Positions 1-6,069 are shown, counted from the first letter of the stretch. The stretch: 7,347 nt of DNA from Bacillota bacterium (GCA_021802375.1 JAKAAL010000191.1:1-7347); one strand, 5' to 3'. Notes: generated from the letters alone by a model not told the origin. Numbers and translations are program-made.

Positions 1-60
1 CCCCGAGTTGACCAGGTTGAAAACATCTTGTTTGCTGCGGATGACTACTTGATTGGCCAC
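1..60 (-). CDS. Partial CDS, start of an unidentified downstream gene
   Basis: On the minus strand a GTG codon at 60-58 is preceded by AAAGGAGG, eight bases upstream, and opens a frame that stays open for the 20 codons to the window edge. The visible start reads MANQVVIRSKQDVFNLVNSG. It shows no signal peptide or membrane segment, so a cytosolic protein is likely. It starts 32 bases after the aldehyde dehydrogenase stop with no terminator between, so it is probably the next gene of the same operon. Twenty residues are too few for me to name a family. An aldolase or other C3/C6-acid enzyme would complete the pathway, but that is expectation and not something seen. Confidence 0.6.
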   Translation of the reverse strand, partial: MANQVVIRSKQDVFNLVNSG

Positions 61-92
61 CCGTCGTCCCTCCTTTGATGGGGGTGCTCCAG

Positions 93-1526
93 TCACAGGC
101 CGATGGACACAAATTTCCAATCCAGATAATCCTCGAGGCCCTGATGGCCTCCTTCGCGGCCAAATCCACTATGCTTGACGCCCCCAAAAGGCGCTTGCAC
201 AACGGTCGGCACCGGGTCGTTGACCCCAATCACGCCATATTGCAACTGTTCATACAACCGCACGACCCGCCCTAGGTCGCGTCCATACAAATACGCTGCT
301 AATCCATACGGGGTGTTATTGGCCCACCCGATCACCTCCTCGTCGGTTTCAAAAGCCCACATGCCCAGCAGGGGTCCAAAGGTTTCTTCTTGCGCCACCA
401 AGGCATCGTGAGAGATGTCTGTGACCAGGGTTGGGGCATAAAACCACCCCAGCGGTGCGTTGGCAATGGCCACACGCTGTCCGCCGGTTACCACGCGGCC
501 ACCTCGGGTCACCACATCCTGCACCTGCCGTTCCACTTTTTCTATGGCACGGACGTTGATCATGGGACCGATGTCTACCGACGGGTCTACTCCTACCCCC
601 ACTTTCAGGGCAGCAATGCGACGCGCTAAGCGTTCGCCGAACTCTTCATAAATGGATTTTTCTATATAAAGACGATTGGCGCAAATGCACGTTTGGCCGG
701 CATTGCGAAATTTGGATGCGACCACACCCTCGATCGCAATATCCAAATCAGCATCATTCATCACGATGAATGGCGCGTGTCCACCAAGTTCGAGCGAGAC
801 TTTCTTCAGGCCCTGGGCCGCGCGTTTCATGAGCGTCTGACCTACGACGGTGGATCCTGTAAAAGAAATTTTCCGCACGACAGGGTGATTCAACAATTCC
901 TCGGCAATGGGCTCAGGTGGTCCCACCACGATATTGACGACCCCAGGGGGCATGCCGACCTCTTCAAAAATTTTCCCCATGGCCAAAGCGGACAGCGGTG
1001 TAGACTCTGCGGGCTTAATGACCACCGTACACCCCGCCGCCAGTGCTGGTGATACTTTTCGCGCAATCATGGAAGCCGGAAAATTCCATGGGGTAATGGC
1101 TGCAACCACACCGACAGGCTGCCGGATTGCCAAGAGTCTTTTATTGGGGGTGGAAGCTGGAATTGTCTCTCCATAGATTCGTTTTGCTTCTTCCCCATTC
1201 CATTCGAAATAGTCCGCTGACATTAAGACTTCCGCTTTGGCTTCCCGTAATGGTTTACCTTGCTCAGCCGTTAGAATCTCCGCCAACAGATCTGCCTGCA
1301 TACGAATACGGTCGGCAACCTGCCGCATTAACCCCGCCCGCTCTCTTGCAGGTAAAGCAGCCCAGTTTGGGAAAGCTCGAGCTGCGGCATCAATCGCGTT
1401 CCGGGTCTCTCCTGGACCTGCTTCCGCTACCTCAGCAATGACCTCCCCTGTCGCCGGATTGGTGACGGCCATCGTTCGCGATGCGTCGCGCCATTTCCCA
1501 TCAATAAATAGTCCGTAGTATTTCAT
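93..1526 (-). CDS. NAD-dependent aldehyde dehydrogenase, succinate-semialdehyde dehydrogenase (GabD-like) group
   Basis: A full-length (477 aa) soluble aldehyde dehydrogenase that oxidises a semialdehyde to its acid with NAD(P)+. Visible landmarks are the oxyanion-hole Asn148 in TPWNFP, Lys171 and Glu174 in KPAE (Glu at this position usually means NAD+ preference), the FTGST glycine motif at 222-226, general base Glu246 in LELGG, and nucleophile Cys280 in NAGQTCICANR. The last motif is typical of the succinate-semialdehyde group. A second cysteine, Cys282, forms the CxC pair known as a redox switch in some members. The ATG overlaps the stop of the reductase gene by ATGA, so the two are translationally coupled. 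In this context the substrate may be alpha-ketoglutarate semialdehyde, tartronate or malonate semialdehyde, or sulfolactaldehyde. Sulfolactaldehyde dehydrogenases of the sulfo-Entner-Doudoroff pathway belong to this same group. Family certain; substrate open. Confidence 0.95.
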   Translation of the reverse strand: MKYYGLFIDGKWRDASRTMAVTNPATGEVIAEVAEAGPGETRNAIDAAARAFPNWAALPARERAGLMRQVADRIRMQADLLAEILTAEQGKPLREAKAEVLMSADYFEWNGEEAKRIYGETIPASTPNKRLLAIRQPVGVVAAITPWNFPASMIARKVSPALAAGCTVVIKPAESTPLSALAMGKIFEEVGMPPGVVNIVVGPPEPIAEELLNHPVVRKISFTGSTVVGQTLMKRAAQGLKKVSLELGGHAPFIVMNDADLDIAIEGVVASKFRNAGQTCICANRLYIEKSIYEEFGERLARRIAALKVGVGVDPSVDIGPMINVRAIEKVERQVQDVVTRGGRVVTGGQRVAIANAPLGWFYAPTLVTDISHDALVAQEETFGPLLGMWAFETDEEVIGWANNTPYGLAAYLYGRDLGRVVRLYEQLQYGVIGVNDPVPTVVQAPFGGVKHSGFGREGGHQGLEDYLDWKFVSIGL

Positions 1527-2395
1527 GATTCCCTCTCTTCCTCCGTGAAAATTTTATAAACTGAAGCCGTGTCTTCTCCACCCCAACCACGGGCTTGGGC
1601 CTCTTGGAACAATCGCAAAGACTCGCTGCCCAACGGTACGGGCATGTCTAGGCCAACCGCCATTTCCACGGCCAGTCTAATATCTTTGACCGTCAAATCG
1701 ATGGCAAAACGCGGAGCATAATCCCCATTTACAACCCATGGTCCTCGTAACTGCAATTGGTGTGACTGGGCACCGGTGTCGGCCAGCAAACGCACCATCA
1801 TATCGACGGAAATGCCGGATTTAAGTCCCAAAGCCAGACCTTCAGCCAATACCGCCATATTGGTCATACCGATGTGATTGCTAATGAGTTTGAACGCAGT
1901 GGATTGCTCGACCCCGCCTAAATAATGAACAGGGGTTCCAATTTCCTCTAATAAAGGCTTCCATCGATCAAATACCGCTGCATCGCCGCCCGCAAATATG
2001 GGTTCGGTAGCCTCGGCGGCTTGTGCCGGTCCCTTTCCCAGGGGACACGCCAAAAATTGATGGCCCATCGCGGCTAGTTTGTCCGCTAGTCGGCGCGCTG
2101 TTTGGGGATCGATGGTGCTGACATCGATCACGGTAGTGCCTGGAGCAAAATACGGTGCAATGCCCTGAGGGCCAAACAACAGTTGCATCACGTCGCTGGG
2201 AAGCGGGAGGCTGGTAAACACCGGGTTTGTGCCACGCGCCACATCTTCTACATGAACCGCAGCGATGGCGCCCCGCTCAACGAAGCTTTGCACCACATCG
2301 CTCCGCAGGTCATAGACGATCACCTTATGGCCTTTATGCAACAGATTCTGTGCTAAGCCTCCTCCCATTTTCCCCAACCCGACAAATCCAATCAT
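1523..2395 (-). CDS. 3-hydroxyisobutyrate dehydrogenase-family reductase (tartronate-semialdehyde / sulfolactaldehyde reductase-like)
   Basis: A beta-hydroxyacid dehydrogenase of 290 residues, the usual family length. The N-terminal Rossmann motif is G6-L-G8-K-M-G11, and Asp29 at the end of beta-2 (VYDLRS) favours NAD(H). DVSTIDP (91-97) is the conserved loop. Lys169 and Asn173 in FKLISN are the catalytic Lys/Asn pair, and KDIRLA (237-242) is the conserved C-terminal helix motif. The substrate loop, DAPVSGG in typical members, is CPLGKGP here (117-123), which is closer to the VGRTS loop I remember for E. coli YihU, the sulfolactaldehyde reductase. The C-terminal stretch (DLTVKD, MPVPLGS, EAQARG) also resembles YihU. 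The likely role is interconversion of a C3-C4 semialdehyde and its hydroxy acid or alcohol. It starts with an ATG after a GAGGAGAGG purine tract, 89 bases below the dehydratase, and overlaps the aldehyde dehydrogenase start by four bases. Confidence 0.93.
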   Translation of the reverse strand: MIGFVGLGKMGGGLAQNLLHKGHKVIVYDLRSDVVQSFVERGAIAAVHVEDVARGTNPVFTSLPLPSDVMQLLFGPQGIAPYFAPGTTVIDVSTIDPQTARRLADKLAAMGHQFLACPLGKGPAQAAEATEPIFAGGDAAVFDRWKPLLEEIGTPVHYLGGVEQSTAFKLISNHIGMTNMAVLAEGLALGLKSGISVDMMVRLLADTGAQSHQLQLRGPWVVNGDYAPRFAIDLTVKDIRLAVEMAVGLDMPVPLGSESLRLFQEAQARGWGGEDTASVYKIFTEEERES

Positions 2396-2484
2396 CTCGT
2401 GATCCTCTCCTCAGAAAAAATTTTTTCATCCTCCTGCGAACAGAACGGACAGTGCGTTTTATCAATCGGTCGATACTCTGCTGC
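2396..2484 (-). other. 89-base intergenic spacer inside the left operon
   Basis: This spacer lies between the dehydratase stop and the reductase start. It contains an A6T6 tract at 2415-2426 and two Shine-Dalgarno-like tracts on the minus strand. The nearer one (GAGGAGAGG) serves the reductase ATG. The farther one (AGGAGG, 2430-2435) directly abuts an ATG at 2429 and has no usable spacing. No stem-loop with a U-tract is visible, so read-through from the dehydratase into the reductase is expected. Confidence 0.5.
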
Positions 2485-3636
2485 TCAGGATCTAGCACCA
2501 TCCACTGCCAGCGGTAGATGATAGAATTGCAAATGTGTCGACACAAACTCTTCCAGCTGATCCGCATGGATTTTGAGGCCGAGACCTGGTAACGAATTTA
2601 GGTGGGCAGCACCATCGATAATGGTCCAACTGGGTTGCACCACATCCCGCACTAAATTTTCATTGGTGTCACACTCCACCCATTTGACCCGTTCTGACCA
2701 TGCCGAGGCCACCTGAAGCGAGACAGCTTGGGCTACCGGTCCGCCTAACACGTGGAATGCGACATAATCGGAAATAGTTGCAGGAAAATCGATCACTGTG
2801 CGGGCGGCCTCGATGCCTCCAATCTTGCACAGGTCAGGTTGCAGGACTTTGAGTTGCATGGTCGGAGCACAAGATATTTGGTCCAGATACCAGTTTTCAC
2901 CTGCGGCAATACAGGAAAATTGTTGTCCGAGCAGACGATATCCTTCAAAGTCCAACGCCGAAATAGGTTCTTCCACCCATTGCACTCCTTGTTTGCAGTA
3001 ATACGGCACTTCTTTTAAGGCGGCCTCTCGCGACCACCCTTGGTTGGCATCCACGATGATACTGCGCACCCCAGGTATGGATCGGGCCAGGCGAAAGTTT
3101 TCGTGGTCATGCGCTCTATCAAACCCCACTTTAAATTTGATGGTCTTAAAGCCGTCGTCAATCGCCTTTTCAATCCTCTCTTGAATACGGTCAGGGCCGA
3201 TACCACTGGCATAAATCGGGACTGGAGACAGACCGTCCTCCCCTGAGTGCAGCAGGTTGCGCAGCGGTTTGTGATGTCTCTGCGCCTCCAGGTCCCATAG
3301 AGCGATTTCCAGGGCACTAACCGCATGATAAAAGGACCCCAAGTTTCCGGACTGCACCGCTTGAATGCGGTAGTGTTCAATAATCTCCTTGACAGCACCA
3401 GGCCGTGCAATAAATTCCAATGTGTCCTTAAGCAGGCGCCACAAGACCACGACTCTCTCGTCTAACGCCCATGAAGGAAAATTGACCCATGATTCCCCCC
3501 AACCTTCGACACCATTCTCGTCGACCAACTGGAGCAATAGCACCGGTCGATTCCACATAGTTCCAAACGAAGTGCGAATAGGATGTTTCAAGGGTGTAAT
3601 TAATGGCCAAATCGTAGCACTAACCCTGCGATTCAT
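2485..3636 (-). CDS. Enolase-superfamily dehydratase, mandelate racemase subgroup (acid-sugar dehydratase-like)
   Basis: The chosen ATG at 3636 has AGGAGG seven bases upstream and gives 383 residues. An upstream in-frame TTG at 3663 would place that ribosome site inside the gene, so it was rejected. The fold is the usual N-terminal capping domain (about 1-125) plus a (beta/alpha)7 barrel. The full mandelate-racemase catalytic set can be read: KFK (Lys167, Lys169), metal ligands Asp196 (VDANQGW), Glu222 (VEEP) and Glu247 (AGENW), and the Asp268/His295 dyad (QPDLCKIGG and AFHVLGG). Spacing matches mandelate racemase numbering almost residue for residue. Members take a proton alpha to a carboxylate with Mg2+ and are mostly sugar-acid dehydratases or racemases. 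As first gene of a run with a reductase and an aldehyde dehydrogenase, it probably dehydrates a sugar acid to a 2-keto-3-deoxy acid. Substrate unknown. Divergent from the GntR-family gene at 3788. Confidence 0.95.
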   Translation of the reverse strand: MNRRVSATIWPLITPLKHPIRTSFGTMWNRPVLLLQLVDENGVEGWGESWVNFPSWALDERVVVLWRLLKDTLEFIARPGAVKEIIEHYRIQAVQSGNLGSFYHAVSALEIALWDLEAQRHHKPLRNLLHSGEDGLSPVPIYASGIGPDRIQERIEKAIDDGFKTIKFKVGFDRAHDHENFRLARSIPGVRSIIVDANQGWSREAALKEVPYYCKQGVQWVEEPISALDFEGYRLLGQQFSCIAAGENWYLDQISCAPTMQLKVLQPDLCKIGGIEAARTVIDFPATISDYVAFHVLGGPVAQAVSLQVASAWSERVKWVECDTNENLVRDVVQPSWTIIDGAAHLNSLPGLGLKIHADQLEEFVSTHLQFYHLPLAVDGARS

Positions 3637-3668
3637 GGCTGATCCTCCTGTGGCATGATTCAATTATT

Positions 3669-3697
3669 ATTCTATACTCTATAGACTATATACGCAA
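3669..3697 (-). promoter_or_regulatory. Predicted sigma-70/SigA promoter of the left catabolic operon
   Basis: On the minus strand TTGCGT (3697-3692, weak -35) and TAGAAT (3674-3669, 5 of 6 consensus -10) are 17 bases apart. The start of transcription would fall near 3662, about 26 bases upstream of the ATG at 3636. The -35 box touches the right arm of the inverted repeat at 3681-3703, which would allow repression or activation by a protein bound there. Confidence 0.5.
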
Positions 3698-3703
3698 GTC
3701 TAT
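3681..3703. promoter_or_regulatory. Inverted repeat in divergent intergenic region, candidate operator of the GntR/FCD regulator at 3788
   Basis: ATAGACT (3681-3687) and AGTCTAT (3697-3703) form perfect 7-base arms around a 9-base spacer. A perfect 8-base palindrome, TCTATAGA (3678-3685), overlaps the left arm. The site covers the spacer and -35 of the leftward promoter, between two divergent genes, which is where a local GntR-family regulator normally binds. It does not have the TGGT-N3-ACCA core seen at 6013-6039, so the two regulators would have different operators. Confidence 0.4.
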
Positions 3704-3718
3704 TCGGATAATTAGGTT

Positions 3719-3778
3719 TATACTAAACGCCATGGTATTGGTATTGGTTTCTCGCTTATGATATGACGGAAGAGGAGG
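3719..3778 (+). promoter_or_regulatory. Leader of the GntR/FCD regulator: weak -10, tandem GGTATT repeat and ribosome binding site
   Basis: TATACT at 3719-3724 is a good -10 hexamer, but no convincing -35 sits 16-18 bases upstream, so the promoter is tentative. At 3734-3750 the 6-mer GGTATT occurs twice in tandem followed by GGTTT, which could be a protein-binding or simply a slippage-prone stretch. AGGAGG at 3773-3778 lies nine bases before the TTG at 3788 and decides that start. A nearby ATG at 3763 is followed at once by an overlapping stop frame and was not used. Confidence 0.35.
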
Positions 3779-3787
3779 AATCCATCG

Positions 3788-4486
3788 TTGGACATTAGAT
3801 TGTCTGGCACCCTATCGGAGCGTTTGTATCTGGTGTTGCGTGAAAAAATCTTGGCCGGAGAATATCCCCCCGGGTATCATCTCAAAGAAGTGTCCCTTGC
3901 CCAAGATTTCTATGTCAGTCCCACCCCGGTTCGAGAGGCCATTAGGCGCCTGACGCAAGAGGGATTGATCCAAACCCAGCGCTATCGCGGCTCCGTCGTA
4001 ACCCAGTACAATGTGGCAGATTTCCTTCATCTGTATCAAATTCGTGAGATCATCGAAATCCCTGCTGCACGGCTTGCGATTGCCAACGCGCAGCAACAAG
4101 ATATTGCTGCGTTAAACCACGTGCTGGAAGAATCTGTTCAAGCAATGGTGGTTCATGATCACGCATCCCTATTACAACTCGACCTAGTTTTTCATGAGTG
4201 TCTGGTTCGAGCGTCGGGCAACCCTTTTCTCTCCGATATTTCCCGAGGAATCCACGAAAAATTGCAAACCATTCGCAAGATCACGATTCCAGAATCGATC
4301 ATGGGCCGAAAATCGCATGATGAACATTGCAAAATCGCCGACGACCTCAAGCGGCGCGACTCGACAGCCATTGCAGACCATCTCACGCACCATATCCGAC
4401 GCAACCGAGACGAAGTCTGGCGTTACCTGACCGCCGCCGAAGGCTTGCCGCCGCAGGAAGAAGATCGGTCTCAGCCACCCGAATAG
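3788..4486 (+). CDS. GntR-family transcriptional regulator, FadR/FCD subgroup (left-module regulator)
   Basis: A 232-residue protein starting at TTG with AGGAGG nine bases upstream. Residues 10-71 form a winged helix-turn-helix (SERLYLVLREKI, LKEVSLAQDFYVSPTPVREA, GLIQTQRYRGSVV). Residues 78-215 form the all-helical FCD ligand domain. The metal-binding set of FCD proteins is readable as Asp132, His136, His180 and His202, with the usual 22-residue spacing between the last two. These regulators bind small carboxylates, often metal-chelated, and usually repress adjacent catabolic genes. It is divergent from the dehydratase operon and convergent with the lyase operon, so the left operon is its most likely target. 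The C-terminal tail after 215 is Pro/Glu-rich and probably disordered. Family very sure; ligand unknown. Confidence 0.95.
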   Translation: MDIRLSGTLSERLYLVLREKILAGEYPPGYHLKEVSLAQDFYVSPTPVREAIRRLTQEGLIQTQRYRGSVVTQYNVADFLHLYQIREIIEIPAARLAIANAQQQDIAALNHVLEESVQAMVVHDHASLLQLDLVFHECLVRASGNPFLSDISRGIHEKLQTIRKITIPESIMGRKSHDEHCKIADDLKRRDSTAIADHLTHHIRRNRDEVWRYLTAAEGLPPQEEDRSQPPE

Positions 4487-4536
4487 CCCATCCTACGGCG
4501 ACCCCCTTCAACAAAGATCCGTTGGCACTATGATGT

Positions 4537-4558
4537 CCTGATCCACCCGTGGCTCAGG
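4537..4558. other. Stem-loop in the convergent gap, overlapping the lyase stop codon
   Basis: CCTGA-t-CCAC and GTGG-c-TCAGG pair as a 5+4 base-pair hairpin with one internal mismatch. It lies at the junction of the two convergent genes and contains the large lyase subunit's stop (4556-4554). Neither strand has a U-tract after it, so it is not a clear intrinsic terminator. It may still mark the 3' ends. The rest of the gap from 4487 shows nothing recognisable. Confidence 0.3.
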
Positions 4559-5711
4559 AACTACGATAGAGCTTGGTGAACACAAACTCTTTGTGGCCCA
4601 ACACCTCAGTAGCGGTCAGACGCCCATTTAAATTGCGGAACATCATGTCCAACAACGCCTGTCCCGCTTGTTGCAACGTCATTTCCATCGACAAGAGACC
4701 AGAAATGTCTACGTCGATATGCTCCGCCATGGATTGGGCGGTGTGAGGATTCGCGGTGGTTTTTAAGACAGGTACGACGGGGTTCCCCACGATGTTGCCT
4801 TGGCCTGTGGTAAAGAAGTGAAACACCGAACCTGCAGCTCCCATGAGGGTAATAAACTCGGCAGCTGCAGAGGATGAGTCCATAAAGCTCAACCCTTTGA
4901 CCGTTGGGGCCATCGCCGGTTCCAGTGCGTCCACTATGGGGCTGGTACCGGTCTTCTGAATGTTGCCCAAGGCCTTCTCCTCAATCGTGCTGAGCCCCCC
5001 GGCGATATTGCCCTGAGTAGGCTGCGAGCCCAATAAATCAACCCCTTGGGACCGCACCAATTCTTGATAATTTTCGTGCATCGCCAAATAGCGAGATCGC
5101 ACCGTGTCATTGACACACCGCTCGGCAATTATATGCTCGGCTCCGGTAATTTCGGTGGTTTCCCCAAAAATAACGCGGGCCCCATGCTCCACCAGCCAGT
5201 CCACGGCAACTCCCACGGCCGGATTCGATCCCAGGCCCGACGTGGTGTCAGATTCGCCGCATTTGGTACTGAAAATCGCGTCGGCTATGGGAACTTCTTC
5301 CCGTCGCAATTCGGAGGCATAGTATAAGTATTCCCGCGCTTGGCGTACGGCTGTTGCAATGGTTTCGGTGTCCCCATGCCCTTCGATTGAGAAACCCGAG
5401 ACAGGCTTTCCTGTCTTGGCAATCCCTTCTACGACCTTTTTGGTCCAATTGGGTTCAATGCCAATGACGACAGCAGCAGCAATGTTCGCATTGGATCCGG
5501 TCCCAATGAGCGTGCGAAAATGCAAGTCCAAATCTTCCCCAAATTGCAACCGTCCATACGGATGGGGCAACGGCAATGTCCCAGGCGCCAGGTGGGCCAC
5601 GCCTTCAACCGCCGCGTTGGATAAGTCATCCACAGGAATAATGGCCACATAATTACGCGAACCCACGGCCCCATTGGCGCGACGATACCCTAAAAATGTC
5701 GTCTGTTTCAT
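4554..5711 (-). CDS. suyB: UxaA-family lyase/dehydratase large subunit, probable (R)-sulfolactate sulfo-lyase subunit beta
   Basis: A 385-residue protein (about 42 kDa) equivalent to the C-terminal catalytic part of altronate (UxaA) and galactarate (GarD) dehydratases. Visible family motifs are GYRRANGAVGSRNYV at 8-22, STKCGESD (148-155, with Cys151), GNIAGGLSTIEEKALG (234-249), MDSSSA (277-282) and TTGQGN (301-306). The family acts on 2-hydroxy acids with a beta leaving group. In SuyB that group is sulfite and the products are pyruvate and sulfite. The PHPYGRLQFG segment (49-58) and overall pattern match SuyB as I remember it, while UxaA and GarD have a Cys-containing HGxGCG-like segment there. 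Starts one base after the small subunit stop, with AGGTGG seven bases upstream, so the two are coupled. Alternative: a two-subunit altronate-, galactarate- or other sugar-acid dehydratase. Family sure; sulfo-lyase assignment about 60%. Confidence 0.9.
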   Translation of the reverse strand: MKQTTFLGYRRANGAVGSRNYVAIIPVDDLSNAAVEGVAHLAPGTLPLPHPYGRLQFGEDLDLHFRTLIGTGSNANIAAAVVIGIEPNWTKKVVEGIAKTGKPVSGFSIEGHGDTETIATAVRQAREYLYYASELRREEVPIADAIFSTKCGESDTTSGLGSNPAVGVAVDWLVEHGARVIFGETTEITGAEHIIAERCVNDTVRSRYLAMHENYQELVRSQGVDLLGSQPTQGNIAGGLSTIEEKALGNIQKTGTSPIVDALEPAMAPTVKGLSFMDSSSAAAEFITLMGAAGSVFHFFTTGQGNIVGNPVVPVLKTTANPHTAQSMAEHIDVDISGLLSMEMTLQQAGQALLDMMFRNLNGRLTATEVLGHKEFVFTKLYRSS

Positions 5712-5712
5712 A

Positions 5713-5997
5713 TTACGCCCACCTCACACTCTTAATGTTGTGTACATGCACATGATTACCAACCGAAATAGCTTGCGTGGCCATGCCAATCACTTCGTTA
5801 TATTCGATGATCTGATCACCCTGATTTAAATTCTTCAAGGCCACTTTGTGTCCCAACGGCACGGCCTCGCGTAAGGTAATCCGGGTTTCCTTGAGCGATT
5901 TTTGGTACACGCCCGTGACGGATTCACCAGCCTGCAAATCTCGCACCGCCACCCCGACATGGTCAAGGTCGTCATGAATCAAAAATCCGTGAGCCAT
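5713..5997 (-). CDS. suyA: UxaA-family lyase small subunit (SAF domain), probable (R)-sulfolactate sulfo-lyase subunit alpha
   Basis: A 94-residue SAF-domain protein corresponding to the detached N-terminal domain of altronate/galactarate dehydratases. It carries DHVGVAVRDLQAGE (12-25), the VPLGHKVAL segment (46-54, with His50-Lys51) typical of the family, and a histidine-rich end, HVHVHN (82-87), which may help position substrate or metal. The ATG at 5997 has AGGAGG seven bases upstream. An in-frame upstream start at 6027 falls in the centre of the operator palindrome and was rejected. Its size and its pairing with the 42 kDa subunit match the alpha subunit of sulfolactate sulfo-lyase (reported near 8 kDa in Paracoccus, from memory). 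Split UxaA-type dehydratases of other substrates look similar, so the substrate remains an inference. Confidence 0.88.
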   Translation of the reverse strand: MAHGFLIHDDLDHVGVAVRDLQAGESVTGVYQKSLKETRITLREAVPLGHKVALKNLNQGDQIIEYNEVIGMATQAISVGNHVHVHNIKSVRWA

Positions 5998-6012
5998 TGC
6001 TCTGCCTCCTTT

Positions 6013-6039
6013 TAGGTATGTGGTCATACCACATACCTA
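6013..6039. promoter_or_regulatory. Perfect 27-base palindromic operator of GntR/FCD type
   Basis: Two perfect 12-base arms, TAGGTATGTGGT (6013-6024) and ACCACATACCTA (6028-6039), flank the three-base centre CAT. The core TGGT-N3-ACCA is the known pattern of FadR/PdhR/LldR-type FCD regulators. It sits between the -10 box at 6041-6046 and the ribosome site of the small lyase subunit, over the predicted transcription start near 6034. That position is typical of a repressor site. The regulator encoded immediately upstream (6795-6088) is the obvious candidate to bind it. There is no U-tract on either side, so it is not a terminator. Confidence 0.85.
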
Positions 6040-6040
6040 T

Positions 6041-6069
6041 AGAATCCAATCATTCCGTCAGCTTGTCAA
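6041..6069 (-). promoter_or_regulatory. Predicted promoter of the lyase operon
   Basis: On the minus strand a perfect -35 TTGACA (6069-6064) is followed after 17 bases by GATTCT (6046-6041), a weak -10 matching 3 of 6. The combination sits directly upstream of the palindromic operator and in the 90-base gap between the regulator and the small lyase subunit. The lyase genes can therefore be transcribed separately from the regulator. Confidence 0.6.

Noticed and set aside
693..1052. Plus-strand open frames opposite the aldehyde dehydrogenase and other minus-strand genes
   Set aside because: They are antisense shadows of genes with complete catalytic motifs.
2415..2426. A6T6 tract as a terminator within the left operon
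   Set aside because: It is self-complementary but has no GC stem, so it cannot act as a standard terminator.
2334..2429. Small minus-strand frame beginning MKKFFLRRG between dehydratase and reductase
   Set aside because: AGGAGG directly abuts its ATG with no spacing, and most of it is the reductase gene read in another frame.
3637..3663. Upstream TTG start (3663) for the enolase-superfamily gene
   Set aside because: It would place the strong AGGAGG site inside the coding region and lies at the predicted transcription start; the ATG at 3636 has ideal spacing.
4537..4558. Bidirectional intrinsic terminator at the convergent junction
   Set aside because: The hairpin is real but has no U-tract on either strand, so it was listed only as a stem-loop.
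5998..6027. Upstream ATG (6027) for the small lyase subunit
   Set aside because: It lies in the centre of the 27-base palindrome and the added residues do not look like the family; AGGAGG serves the ATG at 5997.
6013..6039. The long palindrome as a transposon end, attachment site or terminator
   Set aside because: No transposase, target duplication or U-tract; position and core sequence fit an operator far better.
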